Assembly: GCA_022822855.1 (NCBI GenBank)
Contig: JAJDYG010000025.1
Span: 1-64,000, forward strand
Direction of reading: 5' to 3'
Origin: Dehalococcoidia bacterium
GTDB lineage: Bacteria; Chloroflexota; Dehalococcoidia; Bin125
DNA length: 64,000 nucleotides
Below, piece by piece: positions 50,803-60,000 of this stretch. Every line of letters starts with the position of its first letter. The first letter of the stretch is position 1. Below the pieces are notes generated by a model, which saw nothing but the letters and a program-made list of their open reading frames with translations, was not told the DNA's origin and did no database searches. The position numbers and the translations under genes were made by a program.

Positions 50803-51684
50803 ATGCCGACACGGGGCTTCTCCGTGCGTCTCTATTTTCCGGATGGCGACCCGCAGGGGCTCAAAGTAGTCGAGCGTCCAGGCTGGACCGGTCAAGGGAT
50901 CGCGTTTCCGCGCCTGTTGCTGGCTAGAGCCAGAGCCCGTGAGGAACTGAGCCGCACCGGTGTGTACGTGCTGTGGGAACGTGACGATGCCGTTGACGCT
51001 CCGAGGGTCTACATCGGCCAATCTGACAATGTCATGAGTCGATTGCTCAATCACGACTCGGAGAAGGAATTTTGGACAGACGCCGCAGCGTTCACCAGCA
51101 AAGACAGCACATTCAACAGCGCACACGCACGGTTCATCGAATCGGAGCTGATCCGGATCGCCAAAGACCGTGGTAGATCGCACCTTCAGAACCGAAACGA
51201 GCCTTCGGCGCCGATCATCTCTGAGGCGGACAGTGACGATGCTTACCGTTTTCTCGATGACATGTTGACCTGCATTGAAGTGCTCGGCGTGACAGCATTT
51301 CGTTCACCGTCGGATAGCTCTCCGAGCGATGGGCTACGTGAGCAGTTGTTCTATCTCGAAGTCAGAGGGATCAAGGCGCGTGCTCGAGTGGAGAGCGCTA
51401 ACGATTTCGTGGTTCTGAAAGGCTCCCAGGCACATCGGACCCCGGTCCCGTCTTTTCTGAGTCGGCCGGAATTCCGTGGTGAAGTCGCAAGGCGGCAGTC
51501 CTTGATTGATGACGGGGTCTTCGTTGACGACGGCGACCACTATGTCCTCGGCAGAGACTACGTCTTCTCGTCACCCTCCGCGGCGACCTCTGCACTGACA
51601 GGGCGCGCGCCCACTCCTTATCGCGAGTGGAAGACCAAGAGTGGCCGAACTCTCGGCAATGTCGTGCGAGGTGATGACGAATGA
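50803..51684 (+). CDS. GIY-YIG nuclease-like protein with DUF4357 domain
   Basis: A 293-residue protein. The GIY-YIG-type domain shows TGVYVLWE (about residue 52), YIGQSDNV (about 70), an Arg in MSRLLNH and a Glu in FIESELI (about 112), the expected catalytic elements. Residues about 200-290 match DUF4357 (FVVLKGSQAH, DYVFSSPSAATSALTGR, YREWKTKSGRTLG). GGAGG precedes ATG 50803. Base composition looks less GC-rich than its neighbours, a hint of transfer. Its stop overlaps the next gene's start (ATGA). Biological role unknown. Confidence 0.82.
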   Translation: MPTRGFSVRLYFPDGDPQGLKVVERPGWTGQGIAFPRLLLARARAREELSRTGVYVLWERDDAVDAPRVYIGQSDNVMSRLLNHDSEKEFWTDAAAFTSKDSTFNSAHARFIESELIRIAKDRGRSHLQNRNEPSAPIISEADSDDAYRFLDDMLTCIEVLGVTAFRSPSDSSPSDGLREQLFYLEVRGIKARARVESANDFVVLKGSQAHRTPVPSFLSRPEFRGEVARRQSLIDDGVFVDDGDHYVLGRDYVFSSPSAATSALTGRAPTPYREWKTKSGRTLGNVVRGDDE

Positions 51685-52085
51685 CGCTTCGTGAAATCGA
51701 GATCGACGCCGACCCAATCGATGCCTTCGAGGCGGCCCTCGAAGTCCTCGAGCAGGCCGTAACCGAAGGTGCATTCAAGGAAGTCGTCAACGAATCCCCC
51801 CGACACTACGCGATCAACTGGTCCACAGCCCTGACCGGCGCGCGCTACGACTTCCGCTTCGAGCGCGCCGCAGGCTCCATGACCCGCGCCGAAGCGATCC
51901 TCGAGTTCTCCGGATTCCTCGGCCCGCTGCTCAGGTTGATTCGCGGCGCAGGCAACGGACCGCACCTGGAGCAGATACTCGGCGACATCAAGGGACTGGC
52001 CGAGTCCGAAGAGTTCTACGAGGACAGCGACGAAGACGGTGACGACGATCCGGACGAGGTCGAGGATCCGCCGGACGACGAGTGA
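51681..52085 (+). CDS. Unrecognised acidic-tailed protein coupled to the GIY-YIG gene
   Basis: A 134-residue protein of unknown family. The first 110 residues look globular (helix-rich, with an INWSTALTGARYDFRFERAAG strand region). The last 25 residues are almost all Asp/Glu (EEFYEDSDEDGDDDPDEVED). It is translated by a 4-nt ATGA overlap with the GIY-YIG gene, so the two products are probably made in fixed ratio. An inhibitor or DNA-mimic partner of the nuclease is conceivable but unproven. Confidence 0.65.
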   Translation: MTLREIEIDADPIDAFEAALEVLEQAVTEGAFKEVVNESPRHYAINWSTALTGARYDFRFERAAGSMTRAEAILEFSGFLGPLLRLIRGAGNGPHLEQILGDIKGLAESEEFYEDSDEDGDDDPDEVEDPPDDE

Positions 52086-52397
52086 TCGCCTCACGTGCCC
52101 CGGTCGGAGTAAGATCAGAACACACGATTCAAGTTGAGAGAATCACTCCGATGTGTTCGTCCGCCCGCGGTCAAGACCCGACCCCTCTCCGGCACTGGTC
52201 GGCCGACGCCAACCGAGGCCTTCCATTGCCTACCAAAATCAACCACTTCCTACCACCTCGACCGCGCCAGACCCAGCAAAACACTGATGATCGTCCGTTT
52301 TTCTCGCCGCGCTGCTCAGCAGAAAATTTCAACCTAACCACCCGCTTCGCCTCGAATATCATCAATCCACACCAGCGAACGCCGAGGAGATAGCCCC
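52086..52397. other. 312-bp intergenic region with an interrupted inverted repeat
   Basis: No gene is visible. GAACACA (52118-52124) pairs with TGTGTTC (52152-52158) and, inside it, GATTC (52126-52130) pairs with GAATC (52140-52144). TAAGAT near 52110 could be a -10 box. The stretch is more AT-rich than the rest and must contain the promoter of the SDR gene. Confidence 0.45.
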
Positions 52398-53219
52398 ATG
52401 CAGTTGAGCGGCCTGGACGGCAAAGTCGCCGTCGTCACCGGCGCAGGAAGAATGCGCAGCATCGGACGGCCCATCGCGGTCGAGCTGGCACGCCAGGGCT
52501 GCGACATCGTGCTGACCGGCACCGGCCGCGCGCCCGAGAACTACCCCGACGACGAAAAGGCCGCTGGCTGGCGAGACATCGAGTCGGTCGCCGACGAGGT
52601 CCGCGCCGAGGGCCGCCGCGCCTTGGCGCTGGTCTCGGACGTGGCCGATTACAGCGCGGTCGAAGATCTGCTCGCCTCCACCCTGGGCGAGTTCGGTCGC
52701 GCCGACTTCGTGATCAACAACGCCGGCGCAGCCCGCGGCTCTGACCGCGTGCCCGTCGTCGACATCGACCCCGAGCTCTGGCGAGTCGTCCTGGATGTCA
52801 ATCTCAACGGCGCCTTCTACATGAGCCAGGTCTTCGGCCGACACCTGATCGAGCAGGCCGAGGGCGGCGCAATCATCAACATCTCCTCGATCGCCGGCAA
52901 GATGCTCGGCCCGAACACGGCCGCCTACGCCTCCTCGAAAGCCGGGCTGCAGGCCCTCACCGCCTCGATGGCCCAGGAAATTGGCCAGCACGGGGTTCGC
53001 GTCAACGCGATCTGCCCCGGCATCATCGACACGTCGCGCATGGACGACATGGGCCGCGGTGAGTTCTGGCAGCGCGCCATCGACACCCGCATCCCCATGG
53101 GCCGCGCCGGTGAGGGCGAGGACATCGCCTACATCACCGCTTTCCTCTGCTCGCAGCAGGGCGAATGGATCACAGGCCAGTCGTACAATGTCGACGGCGG
53201 GACCTGCGTCCAGCACTGA
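52398..53219 (+). CDS. Short-chain dehydrogenase/reductase
   Basis: A 273-residue classical SDR oxidoreductase. The nucleotide-binding motif reads VTGAGRMRSIGRPIA, with an insertion relative to TGxxxGxG; NNAGA is intact; catalytic Ser is in NISSIAG and Tyr/Lys in AAYASSKAG. The C-terminus GQSYNVDGG is typical. GGAG precedes the ATG. It is followed 41 bp later by an enoyl-CoA hydratase gene, consistent with a beta-oxidation-like or side-chain degradation role. Substrate not identifiable. Confidence 0.92.
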   Translation: MQLSGLDGKVAVVTGAGRMRSIGRPIAVELARQGCDIVLTGTGRAPENYPDDEKAAGWRDIESVADEVRAEGRRALALVSDVADYSAVEDLLASTLGEFGRADFVINNAGAARGSDRVPVVDIDPELWRVVLDVNLNGAFYMSQVFGRHLIEQAEGGAIINISSIAGKMLGPNTAAYASSKAGLQALTASMAQEIGQHGVRVNAICPGIIDTSRMDDMGRGEFWQRAIDTRIPMGRAGEGEDIAYITAFLCSQQGEWITGQSYNVDGGTCVQH

Positions 53220-53260
53220 CTGACCAACGACCGAGTCACACACACCTGAGGGGTTTGAGC

Positions 53261-54061
53261 ATGGCCGATTACGAGTTCATCAAGTACGAGCAAGACGGCA
53301 ACATCGTCACCATCACCATCAACCGGCCCGAGCGGATGAACTCGATTCACCCGCCGACCACCGAGGAACTGTCAGACGCCTGGAACACCTTCGCCGCCGA
53401 CGATTCCGCATGGGTCGGAATCCTCACCGGCGCAGGCGAGCGCGCCTTCTCCGCCGGCAACGACCTCAAGTACACCGCCGAGATGTCCCGCGTCCCCGCC
53501 AACGAGCGCCCCACCTTCGCCCCCGTGCAGGGCGGCTTCGGCGGCATCACCGCCGACTGGGAATGCCCCAAGCCGATGATCGCCGCGGTCAACGGCTTCG
53601 CCCTCGGCGGCGGCTGCGAGATGGCCATGGCCTGCGACATCATCATCGCCGCCGACCACGCCCGCCTCGGCCTGCCCGAGCCGCGTGTCGGTCTGATGGC
53701 CGGCGCCGGCGGCGTCCACCGTCTGCCGCGTCACATCCCGCTCAAGATCGCGATGGGCTACATGCTCACGGGCAATCACATCCCCGCCGCCGTAGCCCAC
53801 CAGTGGGGTCTGGTCAACGAGGTCGTGCCCGCCGCCGAGCTGATGGACACCGCAAAGCGCTGGGCCAGCGAGATCCTGCTCTGCGCCCCGATCTCCGTCC
53901 GAGCCTCCAAGGAAGCCGCCTACAAGGGCCTCGACCTGCCGCTTCCCGCCGCCCTCACCCACAGCTTCCACCAGCAGCGAATCATGGGTCAGTCCGAAGA
54001 CCTGATCGAGGGCCCGCGAGCCTTCGCCGAGAAGCGCACCCCAAACTGGAAGGGCCGCTAG
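53261..54061 (+). CDS. Enoyl-CoA hydratase/isomerase family protein
   Basis: A 266-residue crotonase-fold protein with oxyanion-hole segments TGAGERAFSAGNDLK and NGFALGGGCEMAMAC and a Glu in GLPEPRVGL, where hydratases place their first catalytic Glu; the second is not clear. GAGGGG precedes the ATG. It forms a probable operon with the SDR gene and converges with the flavin-reductase-like gene across a hairpin. Confidence 0.92.
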   Translation: MADYEFIKYEQDGNIVTITINRPERMNSIHPPTTEELSDAWNTFAADDSAWVGILTGAGERAFSAGNDLKYTAEMSRVPANERPTFAPVQGGFGGITADWECPKPMIAAVNGFALGGGCEMAMACDIIIAADHARLGLPEPRVGLMAGAGGVHRLPRHIPLKIAMGYMLTGNHIPAAVAHQWGLVNEVVPAAELMDTAKRWASEILLCAPISVRASKEAAYKGLDLPLPAALTHSFHQQRIMGQSEDLIEGPRAFAEKRTPNWKGR

Positions 54062-54080
54062 CAACCATCAGCCACCAATC

Positions 54081-54101
54081 CCCTCTCCCTCTGGGAGAGG
54101 G
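54081..54101. terminator. Hairpin between convergent genes (CCCTCTCCC type)
   Basis: CCCTCTCCC-TCT-GGGAGAGGG, a perfect 9-bp stem followed by CTAGGGTGAGGG. It ends at the base before the stop codon of the convergent flavin-reductase-like gene. The same palindrome type occurs as a repetitive element in other bacteria, so it may be REP-like as well as a bidirectional terminator. Confidence 0.6.
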
Positions 54102-54698
54102 CTAGGGTGAGGGTCCCCGACCCGCCTTCCAGCGAGACCGCTCCGACAGCGCAGCCATCCGACGGCCGGAATCCGGAACGTCGTGGCTCAGCTTGCGACC
54201 GTACTCCTCCGCCCAATCCGGCGGCAAAATCTGCTGCACTTCGTGCCAGCGAATCGGCTGCGCGCGAGTGTTCCGAGACGCATCCGTCACATCCGCCAGC
54301 CAGATCGCCATGTCCCCGCCGTCCATATGGTTCACGACTTGGCAGGTCATCCAACCCAACACCCCGCCCAGGATCGGCAGTCCGCTCCCATGCTCCGACC
54401 ACTCAAGACCCTCGAACTTGTCGACCTCAGCCTGCGAGCGAAACCCCCAGTGCTTCACCCAGCCCCACTGCTCGCGAGCCATCACATGCACAGCCAGCCG
54501 CCCCGACGCTTCTATCAGTGAATTCGTATGGTTCCGCTTCTGAATCTGCACCAGCACCCGAGGCTGCGCCGGCACGATCGACGCAGCAAACGCCCCAACC
54601 GCAATCTGACCGCCCTTCACGCCATCATGAGCGGCCGTGACCACGGTCAGCGGAGACCACATCAGTGTCAGCAACGAAGGTGCATCGGCGAGCGCCAT
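54102..54698 (-). CDS. Flavin reductase-like (split-barrel FMN-binding) protein
   Basis: A 198-residue protein with the FMN-binding split-barrel pattern: SPLTVVTAAHDGVKGGQIAVGAFAASIVPAQPRVLVQIQKRNHTNSLI followed by LAVHVM and an LGWMTCQVVNHMDGGDMAIWLADV strand region. Such proteins act as FMN reductases or flavin-dependent oxidoreductases. It starts 9 bp after the VTT-domain membrane-protein gene on the same strand. The partner oxygenase, if any, is not in this neighbourhood. Confidence 0.82.
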   Translation of the reverse strand: MALADAPSLLTLMWSPLTVVTAAHDGVKGGQIAVGAFAASIVPAQPRVLVQIQKRNHTNSLIEASGRLAVHVMAREQWGWVKHWGFRSQAEVDKFEGLEWSEHGSGLPILGGVLGWMTCQVVNHMDGGDMAIWLADVTDASRNTRAQPIRWHEVQQILPPDWAEEYGRKLSHDVPDSGRRMAALSERSRWKAGRGPSP

Positions 54699-54707
54699 AA
54701 TCAGAGG

Positions 54708-55412
54708 CTAACGCTCAGACGCGGCAGGCTCTGCCCTTCGCCGCCGCCGTCGTTGCCGCCACCAGACCCAGGCCACCGGCGCCGCAAAGAACAGCGCGAT
54801 CGCAATGAACGCGCCGATCAGGATCTCGCGATTGCGCTCCAGCACCGCATCGCCGAGCACCGCCGCCAGGATCAGGATCGGCGACGATGCCAGGATCGAG
54901 ATCACGATGTACGAGGCGAATCGCATCTGGGTCAGACCGGCGGCGTACGACACATAGTCAACCCCTGCGACGGGAAACAGGCGCAGTACGATCAACAACC
55001 TGATCCCGAGCCGCTCGCCCAACTCATCGATCTTGTCGAGCGCTCTCTGCGACGTGAGCCTCCGCAGCGTCGGGCGGCCCAGCCGGCGCGCGATCCAGAA
55101 GCAGACCGTCGAGCCGATGGCCGTGGCCGTGATCGTGTAAACGAATCCCAGAACGGGGCCGAACACCGCGGCGGCGATCAGGGGCATCGGAGCGGTCGGC
55201 AGCGGAGCGAACAGCATCGACAGCGCAAAGACCGCGATGTAGACGACCGGCCCCCAGACGCCGAAGCCGTCGATCCACTCCTCGATCTCGGCCTGGTCCC
55301 AGGGGAACCAGCGCTCATAGGCCAGATACGCGCCGACCAGGATGGCGATGACCGCGATGCCTGCAATCAGGAGAATCGAGAAGCGTCGGCGGTCCGTCAG
55401 CCAGCTCTGCAT
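54708..55412 (-). CDS. VTT-domain (DedA/TVP38/TMEM64-like) membrane protein
   Basis: A 234-residue integral membrane protein with about five to six hydrophobic segments and the VTT-domain hallmark RLFPVAGVDYVSYAAGLT. The C-terminus is strongly basic (WWRQRRRRRRA), expected on the cytoplasmic side. Relatives are thought to transport or scramble lipids. On the minus strand TAGAGT (55419-55424) lies 6 nt before the ATG with no Shine-Dalgarno sequence, another candidate leaderless start. Confidence 0.88.
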   Translation of the reverse strand: MQSWLTDRRRFSILLIAGIAVIAILVGAYLAYERWFPWDQAEIEEWIDGFGVWGPVVYIAVFALSMLFAPLPTAPMPLIAAAVFGPVLGFVYTITATAIGSTVCFWIARRLGRPTLRRLTSQRALDKIDELGERLGIRLLIVLRLFPVAGVDYVSYAAGLTQMRFASYIVISILASSPILILAAVLGDAVLERNREILIGAFIAIALFFAAPVAWVWWRQRRRRRRAEPAASER

Positions 55413-55498
55413 GTCGTCACTCTAGTTTGAAGGTCCGCTTGGAACGGGATGCCTGCTGTGCGCTACTGTCGAGTGCAGAAACACGCGGGAGGCGTCCT

Positions 55499-56854
55499 AT
55501 GAGCGGAACGACGGCGATCGATCGGGAGTTCCTGGCGACGCACGCCGAATCGGCGCGTCGGGCAGAGGAAGCGCGGACCATATTCCCGGGTGGCGTGACC
55601 CACGACGCTCGACATTTCGAGCCCTTCGGCATCGTCGTCGATCGCGCCGTCGGACCGCGCAAGTGGGACGTAGACGGCAACGAGTACATCGATTACGTGA
55701 TGGGCCACGGCGCGCTGCTGTTCGGTCACAGCCACCCCTACCTGGTCGAAGCCGTAACCGAACAGGTCGCCCGAGGAACGCATATGGGTGGCTCGAGTGA
55801 CCTCGAGCGTCGCTGGGCCCTGGCGATCAAGCGGCTGCTGCCTGGCGCAGAGAAGGTCCGCTTCACCTCTTCAGGCACGGAGGCCACGATGATGGCCGTC
55901 CGCCTCGCCCGCGCGGCGACTGGCCGAGATCGACTGCTGCGGCTGCGCAATCACTTTCATGGATGGAACGACAGCGTCTTCGCGGCAGGCCGGACCTCGG
56001 CCGGCAACATCGCCGCGAACGGCCAGCCCGGCGCCATGCAGGACTTGATCTCGGTCTTCGACCAGACCGACCTCTCCGGCATCGCGGCCGCCCTGGCGAC
56101 CGAGGAGTACGCCGCAGTCATTCTTGAGCCGACGGGCTATTCGTGGGGAACCTGTCCGCTGGAGCCCTCGATCCCAGCCGAGTTGCGCGACCTCACCGAG
56201 CGCTATGGCACGATCCTGATTTTCGACGAAGTCGTCACCGGCTTCCGCGCCAGCGCGGGCGGAGCGCAAGAGCGGATCGGAGTCAGGCCTGATCTGACAA
56301 CTCTGGCCAAGATCGCTGCGGGCGGGCTGCCCGGAGGAGCAGTCGCCGGGCGCGCCGACCTGCTTGATCAGATCAGCTTCGACGCCGGCGGCGGCCGGGT
56401 GGCGCACCCGGGCACCTTCAATGCCAACCCGCTCTCGGCGGTCGCAGGAGAGCGGGCCCTCCGAGCGGTCGCCGAAGAGGATCCAAACGCGATCGCCAAC
56501 GAGCGCGCGACGCAGCTCGCCCGGGGCCTCAACCAGGCGCTGCTCGAGGCCGAAGTGGCCGGCTGCTCCTGGGCCGACGCCTCCATGGTTCACATCATCC
56601 TCGGACAGGACGTGGCCCGCCCAGACGACGGCGTGACCTGGGACTGGGAGCAACACGGCGGCGCGCAGTCAACCTTGCCGGTGACCGCCTCCGGCGTCGC
56701 CTGGCCATTCCGCCGCGCTCTGATCAATCACGGGGTCGACCTGATGGGGATGGGAGCGTTGGTCTCCTGCGTCCACACGGAGAAGGACATCGATTCCACG
56801 ATCGACAGCTTCGCCGCCGCTCTTTCGGATCTACGGAGGGACGAGATCCTCTAG
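55499..56854 (+). CDS. Class III aminotransferase, glutamate-1-semialdehyde aminomutase-like
   Basis: PLP enzyme of 451 residues resembling HemL and related class III aminotransferases. Features: FPGGVTHDARHFEPFG and DVDGNEYIDYVMGHGALLFGH at the N-terminus, VRFTSSGTEATMMAVRLAR, LIFDEVVTGFR, and the PLP Lys in LAKIAAGGLPGGA. No other haem-biosynthesis genes are nearby and the sequence departs from canonical HemL, so the substrate should be left open. GGGAGG precedes ATG 55499. TACTGT near 55463 could be the -10 box. Confidence 0.88.
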   Translation: MSGTTAIDREFLATHAESARRAEEARTIFPGGVTHDARHFEPFGIVVDRAVGPRKWDVDGNEYIDYVMGHGALLFGHSHPYLVEAVTEQVARGTHMGGSSDLERRWALAIKRLLPGAEKVRFTSSGTEATMMAVRLARAATGRDRLLRLRNHFHGWNDSVFAAGRTSAGNIAANGQPGAMQDLISVFDQTDLSGIAAALATEEYAAVILEPTGYSWGTCPLEPSIPAELRDLTERYGTILIFDEVVTGFRASAGGAQERIGVRPDLTTLAKIAAGGLPGGAVAGRADLLDQISFDAGGGRVAHPGTFNANPLSAVAGERALRAVAEEDPNAIANERATQLARGLNQALLEAEVAGCSWADASMVHIILGQDVARPDDGVTWDWEQHGGAQSTLPVTASGVAWPFRRALINHGVDLMGMGALVSCVHTEKDIDSTIDSFAAALSDLRRDEIL

Positions 56855-56972
56855 CCGTGTTCATCCGGCCGCGCGGCGCCGCTTGAGCCGTCAGGCTGTA
56901 ACAGAGTCGCTAGCGTGGTGCGGTCGATTGTGCGAATATTCACGTATTGTCCGCACTGGTACCCTCCGCTCC

Positions 56973-56991
56973 ATTGACTCTGACAGTCAAT
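56973..56991 (+). promoter_or_regulatory. Inverted repeat upstream of gltB
   Basis: ATTGACT-CTGAC-AGTCAAT is a perfect 7-bp inverted repeat 27 bp before the gltB ATG at 57019. It contains TTGACT, which could also serve as a -35 box. It is a candidate operator for a nitrogen or LysR-type regulator. A second palindrome, GAATATTC, lies at 56934-56941. Confidence 0.5.
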
Positions 56992-57018
56992 GCACAGGAA
57001 TCGATAGATAACGACGAT

Positions 57019-60000
57019 ATGACGCCCCGCCACAGCCCAAATCGAGCCAGCCAGACCCGCTACGCGGGTCTACACGATCCAGAGAGTTTCCGCGACGCCT
57101 GCGGGACTGGATTCATCGCCCGCTTGGACGGTGTGGCAACGCACGAGTTGGTCGAACAGGCTGTCCAGGGAGTGGTCAGCCTGACTCACCGGGGTGCAGT
57201 CAACGCCGATCCAGACACGGGCGACGGCGCCGGCGTCACGATTAGCATTCCCTACGCCATTCTGCAGGACGATCTCCGTCGGCTCGGCCATGGCGGGTTG
57301 AGCGACGCCGACCTCGGCCTCTCGATGGTGTTCCTGCCCAGGGAGATCGAGGCCGCTCAACGCGCTCGCACCATCCTCGAATCCGCCGCGAAGCGGACCG
57401 GATTGAACGTGCTCGGCTGGCGAGTCGTGCCTACCGACCCCTCGGTGCTCGGCCGTTGGGCCCTACGCGAACTTCCTTGCATCGCGCAGTTGCTCATCAG
57501 CAGGCCCGCGGGCGTCGGCGAGGATGAGTTCGCGCGTCGCATGTACCTGGCGCGCCGACGAGCCGACGCCGAGTATCAGGCATTGCGCGATGCCGACTCC
57601 GACGATCAGGCCGGAGAGACCTATATCGTCTCGATGTCCACCTCGACAGTCGTCTACAAGGGCCTGATGGTCGCCCCGCAGCTCAGCCACTTTTACCCCG
57701 ACCTGACCAATCCGGACACCGTCTCGGCCCTGGCCCTCTTCCACCAGCGCTACGCGACCAACACGCTTCCCAATTGGAGAATCGCCCAGCCGTTCCGCTA
57801 CATCGCTCACAACGGCGAGATCAACACGCTGCTCGGCAACCGGCTCTGGATGCAGGCGCGCGGACCGGCCTTGCAATCCGACGTCTGGGGCGATGCGGTC
57901 TCAGAGTTGCATCCGGTGTTGGGGTCCGTGAGTTCCGACTCCCAGGCGTTCGACGAAGCCTTCGAGTTGCTGGTCGCGTCCGGTCGCGGACCGCTGCATG
58001 CGATGATGATGCTGATTCCCGAGGCCTGGGAAAACCTCGACGACATGGATCCCGACCTGCGCGGGTTCTACGAATACCACGCCTGTCTGACCGAGCCGTG
58101 GGACGGTCCCGCTGCGATGGCCTTTACCGACGGCAAAATCGCCGCCGCGGCGATGGATCGCAACGGCCTGCGACCCGCTCGTTACCAGGTCACGCGGGGT
58201 GGCCTGGTCGTGATGGGTTCCGAGGTGGGCCTGATTCCAATCGACCAGTCGGAGATCATCGAAACCGGCCGCCTGGGACCGGGCCAGATGGTGGCGGTCG
58301 ACACTGAGCGTCACGAGATTCTGCGCAACGACGACATCAAGCATCGCGTAGCTTCGCGGTTGCCCTACGGTCGCTGGATCCGAAAGTACATGGGTCGGCT
58401 GGAGCGTGCCGCCAGCGTCGAGGCGACGAGCATTCCCCAACCCGATGAGGGCGAGCTGCTCTCTCGCCAGATCCTGCATGGCTACAGCAAGGAAGAGATC
58501 GAATACGTCCTGAAGCCGATGGCGCGCCAGGCCAAAGAACCGGTTGGCTCAATGGGCGATGACACACCGCTGTCCGTCCTCCACGACCCGCCTCGCCCGC
58601 TCTACACCTACTTCAAGCAGAAGTTCGCCCAGGTCACGAATCCGCCGATCGACTCGATCCGCGAGCGCAACGTCATGTCTCTGGACACCTGGCTGGGCAG
58701 AAAGCAGTCCCTGCTGGAAGAGGCCCCGGACGCTGCCCGCCTCGTCCACTTGAAGTCGCCCTTGTTGCTGAGTGACGAGTTGGATGGTCTGCTCACGTTC
58801 AAACAGCCCGGATTCTCCGGCACGGTGATCGAGACGTCATTCCCGGTCGAGGACGGACCATCAGGGCTGGAAGCGGCGCTCAACGCCCTCTGTGACCATG
58901 TCGACAACGCCATCGAGGACGGCCACTCATTGATCGTCCTGAGCGACGAGGAAGTCGGGCCTGACCGGGTCCCGATTCCCATGCTGCTCGCCGTCTCGAC
59001 CGTTCATCACCATCTGATCGACAGTGGGCAGCGAATGTCGGCGTCGATCGTGGCGAGCTGCGGCGACGCTCGAGACGTGCATCAGATCTCCTGCCTGATT
59101 GGCTTCGGCGCCGAGGCCGTGCATCCCTACCTGGCTCTGCAAACCCTCAATTCCTTGCACGCCGAGGGTGAGTTTGAAGGCATGGACGCGGCCGATGTCA
59201 TTGACCGGTACGTGCAGGCTGTTGACGCCGGCATTCTCAAGATCATGTCCAAGATGGGAATCGCCGCTCGCGCCTCATACCACGGCGCGCAGATCTTCGA
59301 GGCGCTTGGCATTGGCGAAGAAGTAGTCCAGCGCTCGTTCCCCGGAACGCTGTCGCGAATCGGCGGCGTGGGCTTCGAAGAGATTGGCGCGGACGCACTC
59401 TCGCGACACGCGCTGGCCTACCCGGCCGATGGTCTCGATGCCGGCGGGTGGTACCGCTACCGCCGTAATGCCGACTATCACGCGAACGAACCTCCCGTCT
59501 GGCGCGCGCTGCACAAGGTGGTGCAGGGCGGCGGCGCTGAGGAGTACGCCAGGTACGCCGAGCACGCCAACAGCCGGCAGCCCACCGCGCTGCGAGACCT
59601 GCTCGGCTTCAAGTCGGATCGAGAATCGATCTCGCTCGACGACGTGCAGCCCCACGATGAGATCACGCCCCGATTCAGCACCGGCGCGATGTCGCTGGGC
59701 GCGCTCAGTCCGGAGACGCATGAAGACATCGCCCGGGCAATGAACGTCTTGGGCGCGGCCTCGAACACCGGCGAGGGCGGCGAAGACCCGCGTCGATTCC
59801 TCGAGTCGGGCGACAAGTCCGACGCGAACTCGAACATCAAGCAGATCGCTTCCGGTCGATTTGGCGTGACGCCGGCATATCTCGGCAGCGCCAGCGAGAT
59901 TGAGATCAAGATCGCCCAGGGCTCCAAGCCCGGCGAGGGAGGCCAGTTGCCCGGTCACAAAGTGACCCCCTACATCGCGATGCTGCGCCATTCGACTCCC

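Noticed and set aside
52118..52130. LexA-like box GAACACACGATT
   Set aside because: Only one half matches GAAC-N4-GTTC. The bases are better explained as an arm of the inverted repeat at 52118-52158.
54081..54101. Independent mobile element at the CCCTCTCCC palindrome
   Set aside because: A single copy in this window at a convergent gene junction is adequately explained as a terminator or isolated REP-like hairpin.
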